From: Blautia sp. Marseille-P3087
GTDB lineage: Bacteria > Bacillota > Clostridia > Lachnospirales > Lachnospiraceae
Assembly (NCBI RefSeq): GCF_900120195.1
Contig: NZ_LT635539.1
Coordinates: forward strand, 1,411,257-1,475,256
DNA: 64,000 bases
Direction of reading: 5' to 3'
Below, piece after piece: positions 16,860 through 25,340 of the stretch (its first letter is position 1; the number at the start of each line of letters is the position of its first letter). The position numbers were made by a program, and so were the translations under genes. The notes under the pieces are model-generated. The model did not search any database and was not told where the DNA came from. It was given only the letters and a program-made list of their open reading frames with translations.

Positions 16860-18248
16860 TTATTCTTTAACAAGCAGGGCTACTGCCTCTGTCCATACGG
16901 TTTCGCAGAACTGATCTACGCAGCATGCCTTTTCCAGACGGTAGCCTGCTGCAAGAAATGCCTCCAGGTCACGTGCAAGACTGGTCGCCTTACAGGAAAC
17001 ATATACGATACGGTTCACACCGTAGGAAAGGATCTTCGGCAGTGCTTTCGGATGAATACCATCACGCGGCGGATCCAGCACGATCACATCCGGCTTTTCC
17101 GTCAGGTCATCCAGAACTTTCAGAACATCGCCTGCAATGAAACGGCAATTATCCAGCCCGTTCAGCTTTGCATTTTCTCTTGCAGCTTCCACTGCATCCT
17201 CTACGATTTCTACTCCGATCACCTCTTTTGCCACCGGCGCAAGAAGCTGTGCGATCGTACCGGTACCACTGTAAAGGTCAAATACCTCCATACCGCTGGT
17301 ATTCTGAATGTATTCTCTTACAATATTATAAAGTACTTCCGCCGCCAGGGAATTCGGCTGGAAGAAAGAAAAGGTACTGATTCGGAATTTCAGTCCGAGC
17401 AGCGTCTCGTAGAAATAGTCCTGTCCATAAAGAATTCTTGTCTCATCGCTCTGCACGACATCTGATAGAGAATCATTGAGAATGTGCATGATCCCGACGA
17501 TTTTTCCTTCCAGCGGAAGGGCCAAAAGCTGTTCTTTCAGTGGTTCCAGATCATATTCCTCCTGCGTGGTCGTAACAAGATGTACAAGAATCTCACCTGA
17601 TGTTACACCACGGCGCAGCATCAGATGTCGGAGATAGCCTGTGTGCTGCAGTTTTCTGTAATAAGAAGCTCCTTTTTCTCTGAAAAACTCACGTACGCAG
17701 ATCAGAATATCGGTCATATCCTTATGCACCAATTTACAGTCATCCGTATTTAAGATGTCGTAAGTACTGCCCTTCTTGTGCAGTCCCAGAGAAAGTGGAC
17801 CGTCTTTGTACTCATCTCCAAAAGAGAATTCCATCTTGTTACGATAGCCGAACTCAATCGGACTTCCATGGATGCCTTCCCATTCGAAATCCGCCAGACC
17901 GTTCTCATCTACCTGACCACCCTGTACCAGTGCATCCTCCAGCAGTTCTTTTATCTGTGTTTCTTTCATTGCCAGCTGATTCTCATAAGACATCGTCTGA
18001 TACATGCAGCCGCCACATGCCGGAAAATTGCTGCACACCGCCTCTCTTGTCTCAAGAGGAGATTTTTCCAGAACTTCAAGGATTCGTCCCTGTGCTCTGC
18101 CGGAACGTTTTTTCTGGATCATAAAGCGTACCTTCTGTCCCGGAATTCCGTTTTTGATCAGCACTTTCTGATCGTCGATACAGACATAACCTTTATTCGG
18201 AAAGTCCACCTTTTCTATTACACCTTCGTAAATTTCACCTTTTTTCAT
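16860..18248 (-). CDS. rlmD: 23S rRNA (uracil-5-)-methyltransferase, RlmD type
   Basis: The 462-residue protein has an N-terminal TRAM domain (about 5-60; IEKVDFPNKGYVCIDD), an iron-sulfur Cys cluster (CSNFPACGGCMYQ, about 72-84), the SAM motif FDLYSGTGTIAQLLA, and the RumA-type active site DPPRDGIHPKAL with CKATSLARDL (catalytic Cys in VSCKATS). The family makes m5U in 23S rRNA; in Firmicutes a single enzyme may make one or two of these sites, so the exact position is uncertain. SD GAGGAAT precedes the ATG. Structured repeat copy B ends only 25 bases upstream of the start codon. Confidence 0.92.
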   Translation of the reverse strand: MKKGEIYEGVIEKVDFPNKGYVCIDDQKVLIKNGIPGQKVRFMIQKKRSGRAQGRILEVLEKSPLETREAVCSNFPACGGCMYQTMSYENQLAMKETQIKELLEDALVQGGQVDENGLADFEWEGIHGSPIEFGYRNKMEFSFGDEYKDGPLSLGLHKKGSTYDILNTDDCKLVHKDMTDILICVREFFREKGASYYRKLQHTGYLRHLMLRRGVTSGEILVHLVTTTQEEYDLEPLKEQLLALPLEGKIVGIMHILNDSLSDVVQSDETRILYGQDYFYETLLGLKFRISTFSFFQPNSLAAEVLYNIVREYIQNTSGMEVFDLYSGTGTIAQLLAPVAKEVIGVEIVEDAVEAARENAKLNGLDNCRFIAGDVLKVLDDLTEKPDVIVLDPPRDGIHPKALPKILSYGVNRIVYVSCKATSLARDLEAFLAAGYRLEKACCVDQFCETVWTEAVALLVKE

Positions 18249-18273
18249 TTCAATTATTCCTCATCTATTTTAA

Positions 18274-18430
18274 ATCAAAGCAGACAAGTCTCCTCAAACT
18301 ACACAACTACTTCAATCTTTGAGTGACTTGTTATGCTTTGCGCGCTAGATGCAGTCTGCTTTAGCAGACATATTCCACTTGCATCTAGTCGCATCCTCGC
18401 GGAGCGTGCTGCTCTGTCTTTGACAGAGCA
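18274..18430 (-). repeat. dispersed structured repeat, copy B plus distal hairpin
   Basis: The core (18274-18406) keeps the layout of copies A and C: AAGCA-ACAAGTC paired with GACTTGT-TGCTT, then GCG+CTAGATGCA (18342-18353) paired with TGCATCTAG+CGC (18380-18392) around GTCTGCT/AGCAGAC. Where A and C have C-G pairs at two stem positions, B has T-A, so pairing is preserved. The distal hairpin CTGCTCTGTC-TTT-GACAGAGCAG (18408-18430) is unrelated in sequence to those of A and C. It occupies nearly all of the gap before rlmD. Confidence 0.85.
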
Positions 18431-18432
18431 GT

Positions 18433-18464
18433 AAAACAGCCCCGGTTATCTGCCGGAGCTGCTG
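18433..18464 (-). terminator. terminator of the small membrane protein gene
   Basis: CAGCCCCGG (18437-18445) and CCGGAGCTG (18453-18461) pair; on the minus strand TTTTAC follows. It lies 15 bases after the stop codon at 18478. Confidence 0.75.
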
Positions 18465-18477
18465 ATTCATGCTACTC

Positions 18478-18720
18478 TTACTTTTCCTCGTCTTCGAAAT
18501 AATCATCAAAATCATCATCGAAATCTTCTTCAAAATCTTCCAGATAATCCGGAGCGAAGAAACGATATACTGCAAACGCAATACCTGCTACTGCTGCAAC
18601 AGCACCGATGATCGCCAGTACCCAAAGGACTGTATTTTTGTCTTTTTCGTCCTCTTTTTTCTTTAAGGCAGCAAGTAAATCTTCAATTTTTTCGTTCTGT
18701 AATAAATGATTCAGATTCAT
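18478..18720 (-). CDS. small single-pass membrane protein with acidic tail
   Basis: The 80-residue product has a short charged N-terminal helix (LNHLLQNEKIEDLLAALKKKEDEKDK), one transmembrane segment (about 32-54) and a C-terminal tail of almost only Asp, Glu, Phe and Tyr. The ATG at 18720 follows AGGAAGG; an in-frame start 30 bases earlier lacks a better site. I do not recognise a family; similar short proteins are common in Lachnospiraceae. It has its own terminator and lies downstream of psd. Confidence 0.7.
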   Translation of the reverse strand: MNLNHLLQNEKIEDLLAALKKKEDEKDKNTVLWVLAIIGAVAAVAGIAFAVYRFFAPDYLEDFEEDFDDDFDDYFEDEEK

Positions 18721-18797
18721 GATGGGCACCTTCCTCTCGTTCAAACTCATTTATAGGTCATAGTATACCACGAATTCCTTCATTTTACCATATCTTC

Positions 18798-19703
18798 TCA
18801 TAAATTTTCGCCGATGTAACCACCATCATCTTTTACTTCTGATACACCGATTTTTTCTCCCAGATGTACTCTTGTTTCGATTCCTTTTTCGGAATTCAGG
18901 AAAATATCTGGATCCGGCAATACACGATCCTTCTGCGTCATCAATACGATCGTAGAACCTCCGAAAGCAAAATTGCCTTTTTCTTTACCACGCTTCACTC
19001 TGCCCCGAAGCGGAACATTCTCGATTCTGCCAACCATCAGGGCACCCACTTCCATCATAAGGACCGTGCCGAAATTGACAGTTTTAAGCAGCGCATATTC
19101 TCTTGTATTTTCTTTATAGATCGGATAAACATCGTTTGCCACCGGATTGACGGTGTGCAACGCACCATCAATGTGCACTCTCCTTGATTCAAAACCATCA
19201 TCAATATAAATATATCGATGGTAATCATCTACACAGAGTCGAAATACCCAGAGATAACCGCCCTCGTAACGCTTCGCAAGTACCGGATTCTTCAGAAGTT
19301 CCGCAACCGTATACGGGGTGTGTTTAATTTTCACCCGGCAATTTTCATCAATCGGATAGACGCTTATCCGGCTGTCACACGGACTTACAAAATGCTCCGG
19401 TACCATACTGACCGGCCTCGCACCCTCGCGGATCCTTCTTGTAAAGAAGTCATTGTACGACCGGAACTTTCTCTTTTCATAATCCCGCATGTCGATTCCG
19501 GCATGACGGATAAATGCCGGTACTGCCAGAGCCGAAAGACGCGAATCAAGAATCCTGCCGCCAAGCTCAGATAAAACCGGATTTACCAGTGGCTTTAATA
19601 CTGCCCTGCCAGGTGCACAGCCGTACATCTTCTCAAGAAGGCGGTCCTGCCCGGAATCATTTTTACAGATATGTCCCTGTCTGTCTGCTGTATAGCTGCT
19701 CAC
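18798..19703 (-). CDS. psd: phosphatidylserine decarboxylase proenzyme
   Basis: The 301-residue protein makes phosphatidylethanolamine from phosphatidylserine. FNDFF-type motif SYNDFFTRRIREGARP, the conserved His in VDDYHRY, and the self-cleavage site FGGSTIVLM near the C-terminus (Gly-Ser cleavage makes the pyruvoyl subunit) are visible. The GTG at 19703 is the likely start: AAGGAG lies seven bases before it and GTGA overlaps the TGA of pssA, so translation is coupled. Longer in-frame starts would run into pssA. Confidence 0.92.
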   Translation of the reverse strand: MSSYTADRQGHICKNDSGQDRLLEKMYGCAPGRAVLKPLVNPVLSELGGRILDSRLSALAVPAFIRHAGIDMRDYEKRKFRSYNDFFTRRIREGARPVSMVPEHFVSPCDSRISVYPIDENCRVKIKHTPYTVAELLKNPVLAKRYEGGYLWVFRLCVDDYHRYIYIDDGFESRRVHIDGALHTVNPVANDVYPIYKENTREYALLKTVNFGTVLMMEVGALMVGRIENVPLRGRVKRGKEKGNFAFGGSTIVLMTQKDRVLPDPDIFLNSEKGIETRVHLGEKIGVSEVKDDGGYIGENL

Positions 19704-20377
19704 GGAGCCACTCCTTTCAGTTTTGTCACAACACCATGACGAGCCCACCATGCTTCCTTATAGAAAAGAATAAAGAAGACTGCTACTGCCACAACCGAAA
19801 CCAGAACAACCAGTTCTTTATTTGTCGGTTTACGGAAACGGAAATTAAGTATAAACAAAAATCCAACGATCAGCATTGCAGCATGGAGCAATCCTACAAA
19901 ATAACGGAATCCCGGAAAAAACATAGATGCCACAAACAGAAACGGCATGATCACAGCCATCGAGGTGATCGGAAGTCCCTGATAATATTTACGGTTTTCG
20001 CTTGTCTCACTCTGTCTCTTTGCTTCCATTACATTAAAATATGCCAGACGGATCACGCCTGCCAGACCATAGAACGCAAGTATAACAATGCTGTAAAGCT
20101 TGCACATGCCAAGTTTGTATCCAAGGATGATCGGAAAAATTCCGAAACAGACAATATCACACAGAGAATCTATCTGAATGCCAAAGGATTTCTCGTCGTC
20201 TGTCCTGTCTTTCTTTGTTCTCGCTATTTTTCCGTCAAACATATCACACAGTCCGGAGAATGCCAGACAGAAAACTGCCACCGTAAGTTTCCCATCGATT
20301 GCACAGAACATACCCACTATCGAAGAAACAAGACTGATATATGTAACCACTACCGTATAATCATAAAATCCTATCAT
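19700..20377 (-). CDS. pssA: CDP-diacylglycerol-serine O-phosphatidyltransferase
   Basis: This 225-residue membrane enzyme makes phosphatidylserine from CDP-diacylglycerol and serine. The CDP-alcohol phosphotransferase motif is seen as DMFDGKIAR, eleven residues, then GIQIDSLCD. Several hydrophobic helices follow. It overlaps the upstream membrane-protein gene by four bases (ATGA) and psd by four (GTGA), so the three form a coupled operon. Phosphatidylserine synthase rather than another CDP-alcohol transferase is inferred from psd directly downstream. Confidence 0.9.
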   Translation of the reverse strand: MIGFYDYTVVVTYISLVSSIVGMFCAIDGKLTVAVFCLAFSGLCDMFDGKIARTKKDRTDDEKSFGIQIDSLCDIVCFGIFPIILGYKLGMCKLYSIVILAFYGLAGVIRLAYFNVMEAKRQSETSENRKYYQGLPITSMAVIMPFLFVASMFFPGFRYFVGLLHAAMLIVGFLFILNFRFRKPTNKELVVLVSVVAVAVFFILFYKEAWWARHGVVTKLKGVAP

Positions 20378-21420
20378 TCGTAACTCTCCTTCTCTTTGCT
20401 GTCATGCTCCTGTCCGATCGTAAGCTGTGCCACGATGGTAAAAAGAGCACTGATCAAAAGCTCCCCATAATATCCAAGTCCTCTGCTGAGAACCATTCCC
20501 GGTAAAAGCAGTGTTCCAAAAACCGGTGTAAAAATCGTCAGAAACAGTGTTTCACTGATTCCCATGCCACCCGGAAGAGGAAGCATATCAACAGAAACAG
20601 AAATCACCGCCTGCAGAAACAGCACCGTCCAGAATCCTGTTCCCGACAGCGAAAAGGATCTGTATACAAACCAGGTCACCGCAAACATTGCCATTCTCTG
20701 TACAAAGGTAATCCCAATTACGTTTGCGATCACTTTTGAATGAGTTTTGAGATACGCCGCCGTATCTCTGTATGCATCCATAGAGTCTTCCAGCTTCTTA
20801 AGTCTTCCGTCTTTCCTGCGGAGAATGTGAAGCTTTTCCAGTATCTTAAGTCCCCATACCATAAAGCTTCTTGCAAGGAGCGGATGAAATACCAGTATTG
20901 TCATAAAAGTCACACAGAAAATATTCAGCGCAAGTCCAAGATAAAATACCGGAAGTATCCCTTCAAGATACTGATGTAAAAATCCTCTTCCAAATACCGC
21001 CACGCCGATTCCGATCACAACAAGCACCAGTTTGTATGTAATCGTAATTATCATAAGAATCACGGCGGATACCGGTATGGGTATATTTTTCTTTTTCATG
21101 TAGTATGCCTGCATCGGCTGTCCGCCACTTGCAGACGGTGTGATACAACTGAAGAAAAAACCCACCGATGAAAAAAGAAAGCATGTTTTCTTTTTTACTT
21201 TGATTCCATACGAACGCATCATATACCATATAATGATCGATTCACCCCAGATAAAAAATGCGACCAGCGCAAGCCCGGGTGCAAGCCAGCGCTTATCTGC
21301 ACTGCGTATGGCATCCATCATAGATTCAAGATCTTCTCCATGAAATACTCCGTAGATGGTAAGTGCAAATACAGTCACCAGAAAGACCCCGTTGAAGATC
21401 ACTTTTTTATTTTTTTTCAT
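20374..21420 (-). CDS. lysylphosphatidylglycerol synthase-like/UPF0104 membrane protein
   Basis: The 348-residue protein has about eight transmembrane helices and the family segments SVGFFFSCITPSASGGQPMQAYYM and LPLPGGMGISETLF. It matches the transmembrane (flippase-like) part of MprF and the AglD/UPF0104 family, without the cytoplasmic aminoacyl transferase domain. A role in lipid translocation or modification is inferred from its place inside the phosphatidylethanolamine operon. It starts seven bases after the PAP2 gene. Confidence 0.85.
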   Translation of the reverse strand: MKKNKKVIFNGVFLVTVFALTIYGVFHGEDLESMMDAIRSADKRWLAPGLALVAFFIWGESIIIWYMMRSYGIKVKKKTCFLFSSVGFFFSCITPSASGGQPMQAYYMKKKNIPIPVSAVILMIITITYKLVLVVIGIGVAVFGRGFLHQYLEGILPVFYLGLALNIFCVTFMTILVFHPLLARSFMVWGLKILEKLHILRRKDGRLKKLEDSMDAYRDTAAYLKTHSKVIANVIGITFVQRMAMFAVTWFVYRSFSLSGTGFWTVLFLQAVISVSVDMLPLPGGMGISETLFLTIFTPVFGTLLLPGMVLSRGLGYYGELLISALFTIVAQLTIGQEHDSKEKESYE

Positions 21421-21427
21421 AAGTAGC

Positions 21428-22120
21428 TCACCCTTCTGTCAGCCTGCGAATTTTCTGTTCGATCCTGCTGCCGAATCTTTCGTATATCCTGTAGAGATCT
21501 GTCTTTCTTCCGATGAAGAAACAGGATTCAGCAAGAAGGATTCCTCCTGCCACGTCTACGATCACATGCTGTTTCGTAAGAAGTGTGGATACAAATACCA
21601 GAATCGCAATTACCATGGACACGCTCTGATACCAGCGCGGAATTTCTTTCCTGCCACGGATTCCCAGATAACAGAACCAACTTACCAGACAGTGGATGGA
21701 CGGAAACAGATTGTCTGCCGCGTCAATCGAATACAGCCACAGAGCTGCCTGATTCCACAAACCGCCCCCTGTGATCACCGGTCTTGTATTTGTCGTTGGA
21801 AATGCAAGAAAAAACACAAGGCAGATACATCTCGATATAAAATCTCCTGTAAAAAACTGATAGACACTGCGCCGATCCTGCCTTGCAATAAGAATGTAAT
21901 TGACAGCCCAGAAGACATAACAGCCAAAATAGATCACCAGAAACTCCGGGACAAAAGGAAATCTTCTGTCCACGCCTGTCTCGATATTGTGATGATACCA
22001 TCCGCCTGCGATCATCCTTGAACCTGAATAGACAAGACAATTAAATACAAAAGAAAATATAACCGGAAAAACTCCATAAGCAGGGAGTATTCTCGTAAGA
22101 CCTTTTAAAAGCTTTTGCAT
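21428..22120 (-). CDS. PAP2-family membrane phosphatase
   Basis: The 230-residue protein has several membrane helices. The PAP2 motifs are recognisable as NLFPSIHCLVSWFCYLG (SxxHC, here PSIHC) and a later KQHVIVDVAGGI (xxxHxxxD). The first KxxxxxxRP motif appears as NTRPVITGGG, partly degenerate. It is the first gene of the phospholipid operon and may dephosphorylate phosphatidic acid, phosphatidylglycerophosphate or undecaprenyl diphosphate. SD GAAGGGAG precedes the ATG. Confidence 0.85.
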   Translation of the reverse strand: MQKLLKGLTRILPAYGVFPVIFSFVFNCLVYSGSRMIAGGWYHHNIETGVDRRFPFVPEFLVIYFGCYVFWAVNYILIARQDRRSVYQFFTGDFISRCICLVFFLAFPTTNTRPVITGGGLWNQAALWLYSIDAADNLFPSIHCLVSWFCYLGIRGRKEIPRWYQSVSMVIAILVFVSTLLTKQHVIVDVAGGILLAESCFFIGRKTDLYRIYERFGSRIEQKIRRLTEG

Positions 22121-22150
22121 AATGTACTCCCTTCGTTTTTCATATAAAAC

Positions 22151-22179
22151 AGTATAGCATTCCCTGACAGGTGAGGCAA
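22151..22179 (-). promoter_or_regulatory. promoter of the phospholipid operon
   Basis: On the minus strand TTGCCT (22174-22179) is 17 bases before TATACT (22151-22156), about 30 bases before the PAP2 start. Upstream, at 22194-22211, is the AT palindrome TTAAGAATTCTTAA just after the helicase stop codon. Confidence 0.6.
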
Positions 22180-22217
22180 CTAAAGTACGAAAACATTAAG
22201 AATTCTTAAGAAAAAAG

Positions 22218-24452
22218 TTATATTCTTTTCAGCTTTGCAAATGCTGCAAACATTTTTTTTGTACCAAAGCGGTCAAAATCTACGGTAACCTCATAATCTC
22301 TGCCGCCTTCTACGATATCTTTAACGATGCCAACACCGAATTTGACATGGCGCACGGTATCACCGACTCCGTAATCAAGGGAATCCGCTTTGGTCACTTT
22401 GAAGTTCTGTGGCTGAAATGCCTTCGTATGGAAATTCTTCTTCATCTGAAGATAACTGTTCAGTGAAGATTTCGTCTCCGGCATCTTCGGTTTGCGCTCC
22501 TGCACAGTATTTCCGAGTTCTACCAGTTCACGCGGAATCTCCCTCACAAACCTGGATACACGGTTATACTGCGTCTCCCCACGTACCATACGCTGCTGCG
22601 CGCTGGTCAGTGTCAGTTCTTTCATTGCACGGGTAATACCTACATAGCACAGGCGACGCTCTTCTTCCATGTCGGAAGGATCTCCCGAAAAGATACTCAT
22701 GCTGCCCGGAAACATCCCGTCTTCCATACCGGCAAGATAAACATACGGAAACTCCAGTCCCTTTGCACTGTGAAGGGTCATCAGAATCACATAATCCTGA
22801 TTTTCATCAACTGAATCAATCTCCGCTATCAGGGCAATTTCCTCAAGGAAGCCGGACAGAGTCGCTTCGCGTTCTTCATCCTTCATGGCTTCTTCATAAG
22901 AAACCGTCTTGGAAATCAGTTCATCAATATTTTCGATTCTTGCTCTTGCCTCATCAGTATCCTCGGCTTTGAGTTCATCCACATAACCAGTCAGGTCAAT
23001 GATCTCTTCAAGAAGTTCTGACACAGAATATGCCTGTGCTTTGCTCTTTAATGACTGAATAAAAGTCACAAAGCCCTCGATCTTTGACAGGCTTCTTCCG
23101 ATTGACGGAACCTCCTCCGCCACACGAAGGGCATCATAAAAACTGATATTCATCATATCCGCATAATCCTGCACCCTGCCGACAGTCGTTGCACCGATGC
23201 CACGCTTCGGTACATTTAAGATACGTCGTGCGGCAAGATCATCCGCTGCATTGTCTACAGTCTTTAAATAACACAGAAGATCTTTGATTTCTTTTCGTGC
23301 ATAGAAATTCACACCACCGACGATCTTGTACGGAATATTGGCAAGCAGACATTTTTCTTCAAAAAGTCGTGACTGGGCATTTGTACGGTAAAGTACTGCA
23401 CAGTCATGGTAATCTGCCGTACCGTCACGGTGGCGCTTCGCAATATCACCCACAACATATTCTGCTTCTTCATAGCCGTTCATAAACTGACGGAAATGTA
23501 TCTTCTCCCCTTCCGGATTCTCCGTCCAGAGAGTCTTTTCTTTACGCTCAGTATTGTTGGAGATCACACCGTTTGCCGCATTAAGAATATTCTGTGTGGA
23601 ACGATAATTCTGCTCAAGACGGATGACTTTTGCATTCGGAAATACTCTCTCGAATCCCAGAATGTTGCCGATATTGGCTCCGCGGAACTTGTAAATAGAC
23701 TGGTCATCATCACCTACTACACAAAGATTTTCATATCTGGATGCAAGAAGGCTTACAAACTTAAACTGTGCAGTATTCGTGTCCTGATACTCATCAACCA
23801 TGATATATCGGAACCGCTCCTGATAAGTCTGCAGTACATCATCGCAGTTCTGAAACAGCTCAACAGTTTTTACGATCAGATCATCAAAATCGAGCGCATT
23901 ATTTCTTCGAAGCGCCGCCTGATATTCACGATAAACCTGCGCAGCTCTTTTCTGATTAAAATCTGCTCCGGCATTCATCTCCATCTCATCCGGATTCAGA
24001 AGCTCATCCTTCGCATGGGAAATCTGCGCCAGAAGTGCGCGTTCCTTAACTTTCTTTGTGTCGATGTTCATCTTGCGGCAGATTTCTTTCATCAGGGTTT
24101 TCTGGTCATCTGCATCATAGATCGTAAAATTATTATCATAACCAAGGCGATCGATGTGACGTCTCAGAATGCGCACACATGTAGAATGGAAAGTGGATAC
24201 CCACACACTGCCTCCACCGACGTTGCCTGCGATCCGGTCGACACGCTCACGCATTTCGTGCGCAGCCTTATTTGTGAATGTGATCGCAAGTATATTCCAC
24301 GGATTGATTCCTTTCTCCACAATCAGATATGCGATCCTGTGTGTCAGTACTCTGGTCTTTCCTGACCCTGCTCCTGCAAGAATCAGAAGCGGTCCTTCTG
24401 TATAGAAAACCGCCTCCCTCTGGCGGTCATTTAATGTATCATATATGCTCAT
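22218..24452 (-). CDS. pcrA: ATP-dependent DNA helicase PcrA/UvrD
   Basis: The 744-residue superfamily 1A helicase unwinds DNA 3-prime to 5-prime in repair and replication restart. Seen: Walker A LAGAGSGKTRVL, FTNKAAHEMRERV, Walker B VDEYQDTN, DDDQSIYKFRGA, LEQNYRST, TLHSAKGLEFPYVYLAG and GITRA. The C-terminus VRHVKFGVGIVKDI is the PcrA tudor-like RNA-polymerase-binding region. The ATG at 24452 is set by AGGAGA, and length is normal. A possible LexA box lies in the leader. Confidence 0.95.
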   Translation of the reverse strand: MSIYDTLNDRQREAVFYTEGPLLILAGAGSGKTRVLTHRIAYLIVEKGINPWNILAITFTNKAAHEMRERVDRIAGNVGGGSVWVSTFHSTCVRILRRHIDRLGYDNNFTIYDADDQKTLMKEICRKMNIDTKKVKERALLAQISHAKDELLNPDEMEMNAGADFNQKRAAQVYREYQAALRRNNALDFDDLIVKTVELFQNCDDVLQTYQERFRYIMVDEYQDTNTAQFKFVSLLASRYENLCVVGDDDQSIYKFRGANIGNILGFERVFPNAKVIRLEQNYRSTQNILNAANGVISNNTERKEKTLWTENPEGEKIHFRQFMNGYEEAEYVVGDIAKRHRDGTADYHDCAVLYRTNAQSRLFEEKCLLANIPYKIVGGVNFYARKEIKDLLCYLKTVDNAADDLAARRILNVPKRGIGATTVGRVQDYADMMNISFYDALRVAEEVPSIGRSLSKIEGFVTFIQSLKSKAQAYSVSELLEEIIDLTGYVDELKAEDTDEARARIENIDELISKTVSYEEAMKDEEREATLSGFLEEIALIAEIDSVDENQDYVILMTLHSAKGLEFPYVYLAGMEDGMFPGSMSIFSGDPSDMEEERRLCYVGITRAMKELTLTSAQQRMVRGETQYNRVSRFVREIPRELVELGNTVQERKPKMPETKSSLNSYLQMKKNFHTKAFQPQNFKVTKADSLDYGVGDTVRHVKFGVGIVKDIVEGGRDYEVTVDFDRFGTKKMFAAFAKLKRI

Positions 24453-24490
24453 CAGATTTCTCCTGTCTCTCATTGGTCAGTTCAGTATGT

Positions 24491-24504
24491 CGAACTGATG
24501 TTTT
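24491..24504. promoter_or_regulatory. possible LexA (SOS) box before pcrA
   Basis: CGAACTGATGTTTT matches 8 of the 10 fixed positions of the Firmicute SOS box CGAAC-N4-GTTCG. It lies about 14 bases downstream of the -10 box of pcrA, a usual LexA position. Confidence 0.35.
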
Positions 24505-24517
24505 CATGTCTTTTGTT

Positions 24518-24546
24518 ATTATACATGAAAGCCCTCACGGGGTAAA
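24518..24546 (-). promoter_or_regulatory. promoter of pcrA
   Basis: On the minus strand TTTACC (24541-24546) is 17 bases before consensus TATAAT (24518-24523). Confidence 0.6.
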
Positions 24547-24564
24547 GGAATTTTAAAAAAACCA

Positions 24565-24593
24565 TTTACAAGTAGTATTTAAAACTATATAAT
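24565..24593 (+). promoter_or_regulatory. promoter of the DUF1836 gene
   Basis: TTTACA (24565-24570) and TATAAT (24588-24593) are separated by 17 bases on the plus strand, 60 bases before the start codon and divergent from the pcrA promoter. Confidence 0.7.
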
Positions 24594-24653
24594 AAAGCCT
24601 ATAGGTGATGAATCAACATTCTGCCTGCTCATCCAGGCAAAGGAGATGAATAT

Positions 24654-25277
24654 ATGTCAGTAACTACAGAATCTATGATTCGCAATATTCTGGAACGCGT
24701 TTCCGGAATCGGCTATGTGAAGCCAGAGGACATTCCGAATATAGATCTTTATATGGATCAGGTAACCACCTTTATGGAAGCACAGCTTGCACATTCAAAG
24801 CGTTATAAAGACGACAAAATCCTCACCAAGACCATGATCAACAACTACGCAAAGAATAATCTGCTCCCTTCCCCCGAGAAGAAGCGTTATTCCAAAGAGC
24901 ATCTGCTGGTCCTGATCTTTATCTACTACTTTAAAAACATTCTGTCGATCAACGATATCCAGACACTGCTCGGACCGCTGACCGACAAATACTTTAAATC
25001 AGAAGGAAACATGGATCTTACTTCTATTTACACAGAAGTATTCAGCATGGAAAAAGGCCAGATTGAGGCCCTCCAAAAAGAGCTGCTGGAACGTTATGAG
25101 ATTGCACAGGAGACTTTTGAGGATGCGCCGGAAGAAGACAAAGATTTTCTTAAATTATTTTCCTTTATCTGTCTCTTAAGCTTTGACGTTTATGTCAAAA
25201 AGATGCTCATTGAACAGATGATCGACGATCTTCGTGCTTCGACGGATCATGATCCGAAACACAAATCCAAGAAATAA
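24654..25277 (+). CDS. DUF1836 domain protein, putative MerR-like regulator
   Basis: The 207-residue protein matches DUF1836. The segment TKTMINNYAKNNLLPSP followed by KKRYSKEHLLVLIFIYYFKN and ILSINDIQTLL (about 57-106) has the layout of a MerR-type winged helix, so DNA binding is likely. The C-terminal half is helical with no known effector domain. SD AAAGGAGAT precedes the ATG. It stands alone, divergent from pcrA, and ends at a bidirectional terminator. Its targets are unknown. Confidence 0.8.
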   Translation: MSVTTESMIRNILERVSGIGYVKPEDIPNIDLYMDQVTTFMEAQLAHSKRYKDDKILTKTMINNYAKNNLLPSPEKKRYSKEHLLVLIFIYYFKNILSINDIQTLLGPLTDKYFKSEGNMDLTSIYTEVFSMEKGQIEALQKELLERYEIAQETFEDAPEEDKDFLKLFSFICLLSFDVYVKKMLIEQMIDDLRASTDHDPKHKSKK

Positions 25278-25307
25278 TATGCAGAACTTAACTTTCCTGC
25301 TTTCTGC

Positions 25308-25340
25308 AAAAAATTACCTGCATCACTGCAGGTAATTTTT
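25308..25340 (+). terminator. bidirectional terminator overlapping a stop codon
   Basis: AAATTACCTGCA-TCAC-TGCAGGTAATTT is a perfect stem flanked by A and T tracts. It ends the plus-strand DUF1836 gene. Its loop holds the stop codon of the convergent SH3b gene, so one arm also encodes that protein's last residues. Confidence 0.9.

Noticed and set aside
18345-18581. Minus-strand small frame overlapping the small membrane protein gene
   Set aside because: It crosses the terminator and repeat copy B and has no SD; the membrane protein frame has a clear start and domain.
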